From Rehmannia glutinosa (lineage: Eukaryota > Streptophyta > Magnoliopsida > Lamiales > Orobanchaceae): a DNA stretch of 64,000 bases. Location of the stretch: contig JABTTQ020000183.1 in NCBI GenBank assembly GCA_016081115.2, forward strand, positions 186,001 to 250,000. Direction: 5' to 3'. Under the pieces are notes generated by a model. It was not told the origin of the DNA and made no database searches. It was given only the letters and a program-made list of their open reading frames with translations. Position numbers and translations under genes: made by a program. Numbering within the stretch: position 1 is the first letter of the stretch; each line of letters starts with the position of its first letter. Shown in pieces: positions 11,061-23,249 of this stretch.

Positions 11061-11270
11061 TGGGATCTTCTATGTAAAATGGTGTTTCATCTCTTATTCC
11101 ACCGATCGATGATTGTCACATGTATAAAACCTAACATATTAATTTTGAATCATAAATCAAGCTCAAATTGTGAGTTTTCAATATGGTGGTAGATTTTATA
11201 CATGTTGCAATTATCCGTGCGATCGATAGGAGATGAAACACCATGTTGTTGATAGAAGATCTCATCCGCC
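11061..11270. repeat. inverted repeat, about 65-bp arms
   Basis: The block 11066-11125 (GGGATCTTCTATGTAAAATG and onward) returns in reverse complement at about 11195-11262, sharing ATGGTGTTTCATCTC, CGATCGAT and ACATGTATAAA. A 70-bp spacer separates the arms. Non-coding; possibly a MITE of which the CCTCCTAAACTA / TTTAGGCGGATG flanks are part. Confidence 0.7.
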
Positions 11271-11378
11271 TAAATACGCAAGTTTTTGTACTTTGTCCTC
11301 TTAATTTTGTGACATTTTACACCTGAAACATATCATTTTTTGTACACTTTATCACTCCACAACGGGTATGGCCGGAAC

Positions 11379-11640
11379 ACTAAGTTCAGGGGTTCCAAAA
11401 TAAGTTTAGGAGGCAACACAAAAAAAGAAAAACTCACATACTTTAGGAGGGGTATGGTGTGAGGAAATTAAACACTAAGTTTAGGGGTTCCGAAATAAGT
11501 TTAGGAAACAAAATGAAAGCAACTCACATACTTTAGGAGGAGTATGAAAGGAGGAAAACACTAAGTTAAGTTTATGAGGCAAAATAAATAAATCAATAAA
11601 AACTCGCATAATTTAGGAGGTAAGGTGTAATTTATTATAA
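11379..11640. repeat. degenerate tandem repeat, about 90-bp unit, three copies
   Basis: Three copies of a unit containing ACACTAAGTTTAGGGGTTC, AAATAAGTTTAGGAGGC and AACTCACATACTTTAGGAGG, starting near 11379, 11472 and 11556. The last copy is shortened. No coding capacity. Confidence 0.7.
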
Positions 11641-11644
11641 GGTG

Positions 11645-12871
11645 TGTCCCCGTGCGTGGTATTATAGCGAAGGCAATTAATAAAAAAATAATTAACATGA
11701 TCTGATGTGAACATCGAATTAGTGGTTATCGATGATCAATAACATTATTTATGTAACAAGATGTAGTTACTGCGATTTATAAGTGAGGCTCATACACCAT
11801 GATTTTCCAAACTTCATAATCATGTCACGGACGAAATTTAAAAAAAAAAAATTAGAGAAAACAAATGAAAGATGAGCATTGATTTATTGGGCACTTTGTT
11901 TTTCTCCATGTAAAACGTGTTTTAGTGTTTACATGTGTGCTTTAAGATGAGACATGCATGGGTGGTGTCTTCTTGCATAAGGATTTAGCTAGAAAGGGAA
12001 AAAGAGATTACTTAAGAGGTGGTAATGGGGATTGATTCTTTGCTAGTGTATTGTTGTTGACGCTTGGCTTAATTTTTTACGCTAATATTCTCCAATGTTG
12101 GCCATCGAATCTGAGTGTTAGTACTTTAGCATTTAACTTTGTTGGCAGTGGGCATTAAGAGAATAAGAATATATTAGGAGGGCCACGTCCAATTCTGTCC
12201 GTCCTTCCGTCTAGTTATTTGGATTACTTCAGTTGTATGATCATTAATCAAAGCTTCGATTTATGTTAACAACTCATGAGTCTGATCAGTGTCATTGCTT
12301 TGTATTTATTCGTCGAAATCAAATTTATTCGTCGAAATAAAATTTGCTAGCGCAATTACGGTATTCTCCAAATAGTAAACAATGTTGGTCGACGGGGTAA
12401 CACAGAAGGTTTATGTGTCGTGTCAATACATAAAAGTTGTTATTTTCGGTTTTTAGTTTTTTGAAAATTTATTATTACCCAATACTTATGTTATCCTTAT
12501 GGACAATAAGTGACAAAGTTAGTGATAAACATTAATGTGACTACGTCGTACGGATAATCTTCGTTGCCACTTGCTAGTGAGTGAATCTAGAATAGGAAAT
12601 TTGAATATGTGAAAGTCATGACCATATATGGCCAATAATTATTGGTAATGTTAGCTTATATATAATTATTCTGTCACTAATTACTCATTGTAAGTATTTA
12701 TATCCAGTTATCCACTCCAGCTTGTGTTATTATTAAATTTATACAAAAACATTAATTACGAGTAATTATATTTTTACGAACATTTTACTAAAAGAACAAG
12801 ATTATAGAGAAATTTAATCATGCAAGCGTAGTTTCAGTTTTTAACTTGAACTACTATATCACCCTAATTGT
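11645..12871. other. intergenic DNA without recognised features
   Basis: No convincing open frame, RNA gene or repeat pair was found between the tandem repeat and the hAT target site. Confidence 0.5.
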
Positions 12872-13302
12872 GACTCACACACTGGCGGAGTTGGGGGCAG
12901 ACTGGGCCTTGACCCACCCCATTTAAATTTATTCTACAGCCTATATATTAAAAGAATTAAGAGGAAATTACACAAAATACCCTCATTTTTCAAGAAAAAG
13001 ACAAAAATACCACCCTATTCCAAATCTACTCTGACCCGCTCCTATTCTTCCCAAATATACCCGCCCACTTTACGTTTCTATTCAGTTTTTTACCCCCTCC
13101 AGTTTCTTAACCTAGGTAAAGCAATTTCTTACTGGTTTGTCATCCTCTTTCCATACTTGATTTCGCGCCCGTTTTTTTGCGATTCTTCAGTTGTTCGTGG
13201 CCACGTTCTCCATTATTGGTTTCAGTTTCATTCGCTCGAGCTTCATCACTTTATTCATAGGGTTAATTTATTTTTCAAACCTCTAGTATTCGTATTATTT
13301 TA

Positions 13303-16001
13303 ATGGCTCCTAAAAACACTCCTAAAAACTCTCCTTATAAGAGAATTTTGAGAAGTTCTTCGAAGATAGCAGCAGATTCCTCGAAAAAGAGGAAAGTTCA
13401 GAAGGTTGTTGCTGGTTCTATGGATCTAAGAAGAGGAAAGTAGAAAACAATTTTGAGGAAGAAGCGGTTCTGGATGTTAAATCGCCTTCCAAAGGTGTGA
13501 AATCGAATGTCGGTGTTAAAGCTGCTGGGAAGAAGAAGGTTTCCTTTGAAAAACCGATGTTGCTGAGGTATGAGTTTTGTGTATTTTGATTTGTACTCTT
13601 TTTGTTTGTTTCGATGTTGTTTCTTATTTGTTTCTGTTATGTTTCATTTGTTCTTATATGTATTTAAGTTGAAGTGGTTGTTGATTTTGTGTTTCTTTTA
13701 TGTTCTTGTTTTGTTTCATTGTTGTTTCTAGGGTTTCAAGTATGTTCTTGACCCTGCTGACTGGTTCAGTGCTCGAGTAAATATTGCCTTCTCGTTTGAT
13801 GTTATTAAGAATATAAAGACCACCTTAACTGACACCCAACTGGAGGCATTTAAGAATACCCATTTTTGATATTTCCTGGAAATGAAAGAAGTTGATTTCC
13901 AAAATCAGCTTGTCCATTCTCTGTTGAAACGTCAAGTCGTCCACTCGAAGAAGGACGAAATTGTTGTGTCTGTGGGTGGGAAGTTGTTGCGGTTTGGGTT
14001 GGGTGAGTTTGCTATTGTGACTGGTTTGAATTGTTTTGGTGTTAGGCCTTCGTTGTCTGGGGATGTTCGGAGCTCGGTTATATTTCAGAAGTATTTTGCT
14101 AGTAGGAACAAGTTTAATAGGCAGTCAATCGAAGAATGTTTTTTACTCCGTGTTTGGGGTGATGAGCATTTAGACGCACTGAAATTGGCTTTACTTTATT
14201 TTCTCCATTTTTTTCTTTTTACTTCTACCGGTAGTTCTGTCGAGATGCCATTTTTTGAGTTGGTTGACAAGGATATGGATGTTTTTGACACATGTCCTTG
14301 GGGGAGTGAGTTGTTTGATGTGACGATGCGTGAGTTGAGGCAGCAAATCTTGTACAGAAACAAACTTCAAGGCGAGGAGAATCCTAGTGGGAAGCCTACG
14401 AAATTTTATAGAATTCAAAGATTTCCGTTGGCTTTCCAGAAATGGTTCTATGAGTGCTGCCCTGAGGTGTACGGCAAGTTTTATGCTCGGGTTGACTGTG
14501 AGATCCCTAGGATTTTGAACTGGACTTGTTCAAAGTCCGGGAAAGACAACAAAGTTCGTGCCGTAGACCTTGAGATGAAGATATTCAATCGGTCGACTGA
14601 ACAGGCAATATGATTTTACTATTTTTTTTCTTGATGTTTTGTTTCATTTATGTTTCAGAATTGTTTCTTTTATGTTTCTGACTTATGATTTTTTTTTTAT
14701 ATTTCAGTTGGGTTTGAAGAACTTGTGGCCTACTGATGATGAGCTTGTGCAGCTGGGCATTCAGACATTCTATGATAAATCAAAGTACACATTCAGCCCG
14801 GTTGACGATGATTTTGTTGTTGGAAGGTTGAAGCGGAAGGAGGCTGTGGGTGGTAGTAGCTTGAATCACACCGTTGACGACATTGCTAGGAACCAGCGGT
14901 TATTTTCTAAGGATTTTGAGGCTTTTAAGGTTTCAACTTCAAAATTCTTGGAAGAACAATTTGCTATTGTTTTCTCTGAACTTGCCGATATTAAGAGGAA
15001 ACTAGAGGTTCTCATACTTTTTTTGTTGTTTTTAATTATAAGTATTTTTTTGTTATCTTTCTAGATTTTTCTTGTTGTTTCTTTTTTGTTTCAATATTGT
15101 TTATTTGTTGTTTCTGTTCATCACATGGTTGTTGTTTTTTATGTAGGTTCGTGGTGTTGTCGATGAAGTTGAGAAGGTTGATGAATCAGAGTCTACGAGT
15201 GAAACTGAATCTAATAGCATGTCATTAGGTTCAGGACTGAGGAAGATGCAGATGAGGAAAAACATGGAGAGGATGAGGTTTATGATGGGAATGTGGATGT
15301 TCCCATTGGGGAAGCTGGAAAAAAAGATGACGCTGGTGAAGGTGATTTGAGTGCTGCAGAGGGAGTTACAGCTAGTGGGTTGGTTAGTCTGGAACAAGGC
15401 ATGGATAACGTGGTTGATGAATCAAGGAAGGATGGTAGCGAGATGGAGAATGTGTTTGATGAATCAATCAAGGACCGTGGTGAGGTTGAGAAGGTTGTTG
15501 ATGAGACGAGCAAGGACGGTGGGGAGGAGCAGAAATTCATTAGTTCTCAGGAACTTGACTATCTCACCCCTTCTCAAAATTGACAATACATTGAACACTG
15601 CAAGCCAAGCTGCACTGGGAAGGTGTGTTTAAATTATAGTTTATGTTATTTTGACATTCCTTTGCAGACCAAGAAGTACGTTTTTTCTATGTATTTTCGA
15701 TTTATTTGTTCTTTTTTGTTGTTTTTGTTTTTGTTGTTTTATATGGCTGACTGTCTATTTTTACATTTCTTTTTGTAGTGATTGTGGGGTTTTTGTTGCC
15801 TGTTATGCTGAGTATTTTGTTGCCGGGAAGAAAATGGATGCTGAGGCGTTTGATGTAGAGAATGAGCGGTCAAGGTTTAGTCATTTGCTCTGCAATCACG
15901 CGAAGCTGAAGCAACAAAATGGTGATGAGGACGACAACGGCATTGAAATTCTGCCTCCACTCCCTAAGGATTGCAGGGAATTGTTGTTACGAAAATCTTG
16001 A
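13303..16001 (+). pseudogene. DUF1985 / Ulp1-type peptidase gene of the MULE, internally deleted
   Basis: Exons inferred: 13303-13567 (basic N-terminus with SKKRKV nuclear signals), 13732 to about 14605 (DUF1985 core: NQLVHSLLKRQVV, LRFGLGEFAIVTGLNC), 14710-15007 (helical, RLFSKDFEAFKVSTSKFLEE), 15147 to about 15583 (acidic linker with repeated VVDE and KDGGE words), 15779-16001 (DCGVFVACYAEYF, the catalytic-Cys segment of C48 SUMO peptidases). The part that should carry catalytic His and Asp is missing between 15583 and 15779. Frameshifts occur near 13425 and 15235, a stop near 13868, and the exon-2 donor reads GC instead of GT. Plant MULEs carrying Ulp1-like genes are known (Kaonashi-type); function in transposition or host control is unproven. 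This copy looks dead. Confidence 0.8.
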
Positions 16002-16409
16002 TAATTTGTGTAACCACCTGAACAAATTTGTCTTAAGTTTGGTACTTTTAGTAGTATGGGATATTTGGTATTTATAATAGCTTTCCTTGGAGGATTTGGA
16101 TCGTTATTGGGTGTTTTGATTATCGATTAGATTTTGTTGGTTGTACATTTTTGAACAATTTGCAGACGAGTTATGAGATGTTTTTCAATTAATGTATTGA
16201 TATTGATTGGTTTGGGATTCAAATTATTGTGCGTTTTGTGTTACGTTTCTTATCGTCTTCATTTGGTAAATGGTTTCGTTGTGCAATAGAAACATATCTG
16301 AAACACATTCGAAACAAACATTTGTTTTGTCATCTTATTGTAAGAAACATATTTGAAACAACATAGAAACAATTTGCTTTTGATTTTCTATATGTGGAAG
16401 TTGTATCAA

Positions 16410-18769
16410 TTACACATATATTCGTAATAGTAATATTCTACATGAGTCATATTTTATTATTGGTTGATTCCTACATGTTTTTCTATTATGACCAGGATCC
16501 CCACATCTACCATATTTGGTTTTGGCGCTTTTCTCCCAAGCTGCCTTGTGTCTTCTTTTCTTTGGCCTTCCAGATTTTGCCTTGCCCTCCGGCGGTAGAA
16601 TCATCATTGTGTTGATTTCTTCTGGAAGGACCAGTGTACCTTTCATGTGGGATTGATACATTGTTTCCAAATAAGCCGCTTACATTGTTTCCTTCATGTA
16701 GTATGCCGAGCAGTATTGGTACAGATCTGCATTCAAATCTTTTACTACCGCTAAAGCATGTGGGCAAGGAATTTCATCCATTTGAAACTTGTTGCATGTG
16801 CAAGTCCTTTTTCCGGTCCACAACAAATATCTTCTAAAACTCGTGACTTTGAAGATAAAGTCATTTGATCGCTTCAACTGAAACATAAATGAAACATATA
16901 AGAAACATGTTTGAAACAATGGATCAACTGATGAAATTTTGCATTAAATTACCCTTAAATTTAGTGAAATGGTGTAGTTTTACCCCATATACTCTTCAAC
17001 GCTTTTTGCATCCTTGTGAATGTTGATTTTGCTTCAATTTGATGTCTGCACGTCCAATCTTGAACTAAAGATCTCAAGTATTCGAGCAAAGTTTTTATCG
17101 ATAGGTCTCTCCCGGCCACTGTCACTGCATTCAGTGATTCTCCGATGTTTGACGTCATGACAAAGTATCGTTTGCTCTGACAGTGGATTCGTGTCCATTT
17201 CTCGTAGCCGATGTTGGACAAATAGGGTCTAATTATGTTGTTTATACTGTCAAGTGCAGACATTTGCTTTTGGAACTCTTCATTTGTGTATGCTTTTGCT
17301 ACTGCTATGAACGGATCTCGTATTTCGCTGTTTTTCCTTTTGAAGTTTGCCTTCAAATTGTTCAGTAGATGATACGTGCACAGCCCGTGAGAGACCTTAG
17401 GATATACCTGATCGTTAAAATAATATACTTGTGAGGTTTTTGTAAAGTGGAATGTTTTTGAAACTATATGTGAAACATGAAAGAAACCTATAAGAAACAA
17501 ACGTGAAACATCATATAAAGAAATATTTTACATTTTGTACCTCCTTTATTGTTGTCACAATACTCACGTGTCTGTCTGAGACTATGCACATCCCTTCCCT
17601 GAGACCAAAGGTTTGTCTTATCTTTATGAAAAACCACACCCAGCTCCCATCATTCTCAGAATCCATTACTGAAAAAGCCAATGGGAAAATGCTCTCGTTG
17701 CCATCTTGTGTGCAGGCAGACAACAAAGTCCCCCCATAGCTTGCTTTGAGGAACGTACCGTCAACAACAATAACAGGCCTGCAGTACCTCCATCCTTTTA
17801 TCGATGCACTGATAGCCATGAACAAGAAGAGGAATGTGTCATCCTTCGTTCTTACTATTTCAGTGATCGATCCGGGATTCATTTTTTCCAACGTGTACAA
17901 GTAAGTCGGTAGTTTCTGATAAGACTCATCCGGCCTTCCCCTTATTACCTCTAGCGCTTTTTCTTTCGATCTCCACGCCTTTTTGTAGTTGAGACTTATT
18001 CCATGCTCGTCTTTCATATCTCTAATTATATATGTTGGCGTGTAGACTGTTTCCATGTTGTTGAGGTACTTTGATTTGATAATGTCCCCAACTATTTTTG
18101 TCGTGGCGTGCCTATTGTCACTCATCCTCTTATCGAGCGGACATGTGTGTGTTCTTTCGTGCTCTCTTACTATGAATGTTGTTGTACCTGATGTGGAAGA
18201 TGCTTTCAAATGCCAATTGCAATTTTCATCGATACAGTTTACGTAGTATTTCTGCTTGCACGATCTCTTCACCTTATATTGGAAATGATGTTTCAATGCA
18301 TAACAAATGAGCTGTTTGATCAATTCCTCCTTGGTATTGTAGACATATCCCTTTTGGAATTGTTCTTCAACATGTGTAATTTCTTGAATTTCCATCGTGT
18401 CTTCTTCTCCGACCACATTTCTGCTAATGAGGTTTGTATAGTCGATAGAGTCAATCGCGTTTTGGCCGATGTTTTCCTTCAGTGAGCTCTCTATAGACAT
18501 GCTGCTCGTTCCTTCCGTTACATTTTGCTGTGTTGTTATTTCCAAGCTCGGTTTGTTTCTTACTATATATATATGCACAAAGGAAACTTCATCCAGTCCG
18601 TTTTTTTGCTTTTCACTTCCAGGTAGAATTTGAGATTGTAATCACTTTCAATTTTCAATGGTGGCAGAGTCTCTGTCAATTTGTATCTAATCTGCATAGC
18701 TTCTACATCTTTTTTGTATTGAACTTGTTGTTCTAAGATTTCCCTTAGTGTGTTGAATGTGATGTCCAT
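16410..18769 (-). pseudogene. MuDR/MULE transposase
   Basis: Minus-strand gene. First exon 18769 to 17541: N-terminal segment starting MDITFNTLREILEQ, then the MuDR DNA-binding region (CIDENCNWHLKA, HTCPLDKR) and the start of the MULE catalytic domain (VIVVDGTFLKASYGG). Donor at 17541, acceptor at 17408 (phase 0), next exon carries GLCTYHLLNNLKANFK and RYFVMTSNIGESLN. A later exon starting 16877 has the SWIM zinc finger (CTCNKFQMDEIPCPHALA) and a C-terminal CGDPGHNRKTC knuckle ending near 16410. A 1-nt shift lies near 18600 and one in-frame stop near 16681. The domain set is complete, so decay is mild. It transcribes toward the DUF1985/Ulp1 gene. Confidence 0.9.
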
Positions 18770-18894
18770 TGGAATGAGTATTCCTGTTATTTCAAAGTTC
18801 CTATACTCTCTATTTTCTCCCCATTGTCCATTGTGGTATACTACAACTGGGATTTACTCAATTCAACTGTGGAATTCAATGAATAGTTGGCTAA

Positions 18895-19040
18895 CTGAAA
18901 CATAAAAGAAACATAAATGAAACATGTATGAAACAATGTTTATGTACGACAAGAAGCAATGTTATGTATTAGGCGAAACGGAACAATTGTGAAACATAAA
19001 AGAAACATATGTGAAACAAGAAAGAAACATATGTGAAACA
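18895..19040. repeat. GAAACATA-type short interspersed motif cluster
   Basis: GAAACATAAAAGAAACATAA-like words recur every 10-13 bp here. The same motif occurs at 16288-16370, 16878-16916 and 17459-17512, and as its complement TGTTTC in the left half (13610-13735, 14635-14705, 15075-15125). All clusters fall in introns or flanks of the two MULE genes, and the motif is TGTTTC on the sense strand of both. Confidence 0.7.
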
Positions 19041-20442
19041 ATCACGTAATGTACTGCATTCAGTTTTTTCCATATTGACACATTTTATTCGTAGTTAATC
19101 ATGAGAAGCAATTTTTGTAGAATTTTGGATCATAATTTGAGCTAAATAAGCATTTTGAAGATCACAACTGCCAGGGTTTTGGACTTGCATGCAAAATTGC
19201 TGCTTCAATTCAATGTCAATTTCATTTAACACATTAAAATCCTAAATTTGTATCTGTAAAATCATGAAATTGATCGAAACAAGGTATTCTCAGAATAAGA
19301 TAAACAGATCGCGTTGTTGTTACCTGTTTTGGTCTTCTTCATCCTCTTGATATTGATCTTGAATTGTGATCTCGAACTGTCTAGTATTTTCTCTCTATTT
19401 TTTTCCTCGTATCTTTGCGTTTCTACTGTTCTTTGTTAATATTTGGAAAGTGAGAATTGTATTTTTTTCAGAGATCTTGTTTTGATCAGCGCCGTGATTT
19501 TTGGAGGGGAAATGCTGCAATTCGCCGAAGATGCTGAAGAGTGGTACTTTTGTCTAGAATTTGTTGGAGCTGGTATATTTTGGGAAACAAGTGGGCCTGA
19601 TCGGGTATTTTTGTGAAACATCCGGGCCAGATGGACATTGTGCAGGTATTGGGTATGAAAAATGGGGTATTTATGTCATTTTCCCAAAAATTATTAAATG
19701 GCTTATAAAGATAAGCTGGCCCAGGGTAAATTTTACAAAGCCCACCCCAAAATATTTCAACAATTATCGACAACTTACAATAAATAAGGCCCACCACAAT
19801 AAAAAAAATTAAACCTTGCAATTTGTCTTGAAAAATTAAATAAACAAACAAAAGTAAAGTAGAAAGGAAAAGACAAAAGCACACACAAAAAAACGAGAGC
19901 TCTCATCCTCACTGCAGACAGCCAAACAGGGGACTCAGGAGAGGGTTTTCAAATTTCAGATGCTCAGTCGAACTCGGTGAGAGCGAGACTGCGAGAGGGG
20001 AGGGCGGAGAGCCAGAGACTGGTCTGGAGGGGTGCGGAAAATCCTTTCTCCAACTAGTATTTTTTCTTTATTTCTTTCATTTTATTTTTTTATTTCAGTT
20101 GGATTTATCATTTAAATATTTGTTTGTGTATTTGTAATGGTTTGTGCAAGTTGTAAATTTATTTGTAAATTTATATTGATTTGTATTAGTTGTATATGTC
20201 TAGTTTTTATTTTAGAATATATGGGTTATTGAATACTTAATGAATTAGAAAAATTGAGCACTTTATAATTGAATTTGGGATATTAGCCTTTTAGGTATGA
20301 AAAAAATGGTTATATTAGGCTTGTTATTAGCCTTTGACAATTAGATATTGTTGTATTGAAAATAAATGCTTAATATTTGATATTTTCTTGAAATAAATTT
20401 TCTAATGAATTTTGTTAAATAAATTGCTTTCGTGAAGAAACT

Positions 20443-22756
20443 ATGGCTACACAACAACCATCTTGCAAGAAAGGCAAAACTACATTACACTCTTTCTTTC
20501 AACCCATAAGAAATACACAAAATGATGAATCGAATAACCACCAAAGATACTCTTCCAACTGAAAATCAACAATCTGCTCCTTCAATTGAAAATCAACAAT
20601 CTACTCAAAATTTGTCTTTTGAAATTGAGCGGGATTTAGGAAAAAGGAGAAAAATCTGTGATTGGCCTCTTGACAAAAGGGATGAAATTAGATGGTCAAA
20701 TATGATGGTTGGGCCTTTCCAACCGAAGCTTCATTCATATAAAGGTCGTGATTATAAAGATAAAACTCGTCGCTTTCAGCCTAGTTGGTTTGATGAATTT
20801 AATTAGTTGGAATATTCTTGTTATACACATAAGGCCTATTGCTTTCCGTGCTTTCTTTTTGGAGATAATATGCATACGTCTTCCCCTTCGGCTTTAGTGA
20901 GTGGTGGGTTTGATAATTGGAAGAGAGTTCACCAAGGCAAAAATTGTGTGTTTCTTGGCCATATTGGCTCATCGTCTTCATCTCCACACAATAAGTGTGT
21001 AACATGTGCAGACTCTTTGATGATGCCATCCCAACACATTGATAAAGTGATTGAGAGAGTTAGCAAAGAAGAAGTTTCAAGAAATCGATTGCGCTTAAGG
21101 ACAACAATCATGACAGTTCAGTGGCTAGCATTGCAAGGTTGTGCTTTTAGAGGTCATGATGAGTCTGAAAAATCTTTTAATCGTGGAAATGTGATTGAAA
21201 TGATTAATTATACTGCAACGTGGAGCACTGTTGTCAGAGATGTTGTAATGGATAATGCCCCGAAAAAAGCCAAATATACTTCTCCAAATATCCAAAAAGA
21301 AATTATGGCATTAATAGCTAACAAAGTTCGTCGTATGATACGCGAGGAAATCGGAGATGCTTGTTTTTCTCTTCTTGTTGATGAAGCAAAAGATGATTCA
21401 GATCGCAAACAAATGGCCATCATCTTGAGGTTTGTGAACGTTGCGGGTATCTTGACAGAGCGTTTCTTGCTATTAGGGGTGTTTCTGATACTTCTTCAAT
21501 AACACTTAAGCACGAGATATCAAATGTTATTTCTCAATACAATCTTCAAGTTCATAAATTACGAGGTCAGGGATATGATGGTGCCAGTAACATGCGTGGG
21601 CAATGGAATGGATTGCAGGCATTGTTTCTTAATGATTGTCCATACGCATATTATGTTCATTGTTTTGCTCACAGGTTGCAGTTGACATTAGTTGCTTTAG
21701 CAAAGCAATGTGATCCAATTTGGAAGTTTTTCTCTATATTGGATAATGTCATTAACATTGTCAAATGTTGGCAAGTGGAGAGCGTGAATCTGGTGGGGAA
21801 GCTAATCAGATGTCATCTTTACGTCGTTCAGGTACTACTCGTTGGAGTTCTCATTATGACTCTATTATAAGTATGATAGAAATGTACGCTTCAACTTGCA
21901 AGGTACTTGACTGCATCACTACAAACGGTCCACATTCATAAGTATTAAGAGTTTTAATTTTGTGTTTGGCTTGTACTTAATTAGAGCAGTTATGCAGATT
22001 ACTGATTTTCTTTGTCAATCATTTCAGAAGGAATCCGTTGACATATTATCTGCACTTGGATATGTGTCAACTACAAAAACCCTTCTTTAGAAGTTGAGGG
22101 ATGATGGGTGGGGGAAATTGTTTCAAGAAGTAGAAGATTTTTGTTTGAAACATGAAATCAATATACCCGACATGAACAACAACATGGGTTGTGGGCGAAG
22201 CCAAATGAGTGTTGAGCATTATTACCACTTTGAATTTTTCAACCAATCCATAGATTTTCAATTGGCAGAGTTGAACTCGAGATTTAATGAGACATCGATC
22301 AGACTACTTGAGTTGAGTGTCACATTGGATCCAAAAAATTCCTTTGAATCGTTCAATGCAGATAATATTTATAAGTTGTCCGTGGAATTTTATCCTGACG
22401 ATTTTGAGCAGCATGAATTGAATGTTTTGATGAGTGAATAGCAATTTTATCATGCCCATGTAGTTCATAATCATCAGTTTCAAGTGTCTACTCTTGCAAA
22501 TTTATGTAAAAAGTTGGTGGAAACAAGAAAAACGGAGGACTACAAAATGATAACAAGATTGATTCGCCTTGTGTTGACATTACCCGTTTCTACAACCACG
22601 ACTGAGAGAGCCTTCCCGGCAATGAAATATGTTAATGCTGCGATTTGCAACAAAATGGATGATGAATTTCTTGCTGATAGCTTGACAATTTTTATTGAAA
22701 GGGAACTTGTTAGCACAATAGATATAAACTCGTTATTGATGAATTTGCTAAAGTAA
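20443..22756 (+). pseudogene. hAT transposase (TTF zinc finger / DUF4371 / dimerisation), copy 1
   Basis: Starts MATQQPSCKKGKTTLHSFF and has the order expected for ZMYM1-like plant hAT transposases: a TTF-type zinc-finger region (RFQPSWFDEF, CYTHKAYCFPCFLFG), a DUF4371-like middle (YDGASNMRGQWNGLQ, YYVHCFAHRLQL) and the hAT dimerisation domain (LVLTLPVSTTTTERAF). Lesions: a 1-nt insertion near 20550, a TAG at 20804 (Trp in copy 2), a 1-nt loss near 21468, a deletion near 21766 and stops near 22088 and 22439. The 5'-UTR intron acceptor just before the ATG reads TTCGTG where copy 2 has TTCACAG. Copy 2 at 36891 is very similar, with different lesions. Confidence 0.9.
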
Positions 22757-22970
22757 AAATCGTCAGTGAAACTAACCTTTTAGCCTAATGTACTAGACTT
22801 TGAGTAGTTGTAAACTTTGTAATGTACTTGAGTTAGTTTTCTTACTATTTTGAAAAACTGGAGCTTATATGATTTTTTTGAGTTTTCATTCCAGCCCACC
22901 CCACATTTGCGTCCTGGCTACGCCATTGGACTCACAAAGTTTAATATAGTGAAGTATTGTATAGTTTAAA

Positions 22971-23249
22971 GGGTTAATTGCATTTTGTCTTCCAAACAAT
23001 AGAGTTTTTGCATTGTGCTTCTTGAATTTTGAAAATACTTATTCTCGTCATTTGAACTAATGATTCGTTGCACTTACCCCCTGAACCAAAACAAAGATTG
23101 ACTTGTGTTTATTCATGACAAGTTCAAGTCAATTGTTTGGGGGTTACGTGCAAAATATTCAAAGTTAGACTTGCAAAAGAGAAAATTCTAAAGTCTAATA
23201 GGCAAAATACAAAATTCACGATAGTTTGGCAAGCCAAATGTAATTATCC
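22971..23249. repeat. possible MITE
   Basis: Left end GGGTTAATTGCATTT and right end AAATGTAATTATCC are inverted copies, followed inside by TCTTCCAAAC and GTTTGGCAAG. A second inner pair (CCCCCTGAAC / TTGGGGGTTACG) adds to the symmetry. No clear target duplication. Non-coding. Confidence 0.5.

Larger units (their letters stand above)
12961..19685. mobile_element. Mutator-like element with MuDR transposase and DUF1985/Ulp1 gene
   Basis: The ends match in reverse: left GAGGAAATTACACAAAATAC at 12961, and the right end (to 19685) reads on the minus strand GGGAAAATGACATAAATACC, both continuing into CCCATTTTTCA. That is an imperfect terminal repeat of about 30 bp with the GGGAAATTACACAAAATACC look of plant MULEs. 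Two genes converge inside: a DUF1985/Ulp1 gene (+) and a MuDR-type transposase (-). No clean 9-bp target duplication is visible (AAAGAATTAA left, AAAAATTATT right are only roughly alike). The host site is the hAT element around it. Confidence 0.82.
12880..22928 (+). mobile_element. hAT transposon copy 1, split by a nested MULE, TSD GACTCACA
   Basis: Left end CACTGGCGGAG (12880) and right end TACGCCATTG (to 22928) form a short imperfect terminal inverted repeat, and the sequence next to both is rich in CCCACCCC. Perfect 8-bp copies GACTCACA lie at 12872-12879 and 22929-22936, the hAT hallmark. About 80 bp from the left end the element is interrupted by a 6.7-kb Mutator-like element; without it the hAT would be about 3.3 kb, the same size as copy 2 at 36110-39425. 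The transposase lies at 20443-22756. Confidence 0.93.

Noticed and set aside
16394..18736. plus-strand frames opposite the MULE transposase
   Set aside because: Antisense shadows of a well-recognised MuDR transposase.
12951..19695. 9-10-bp target duplication of the nested MULE
   Set aside because: AAAGAATTAA and AAAAATTATT match too poorly in an A/T-rich context to be claimed.
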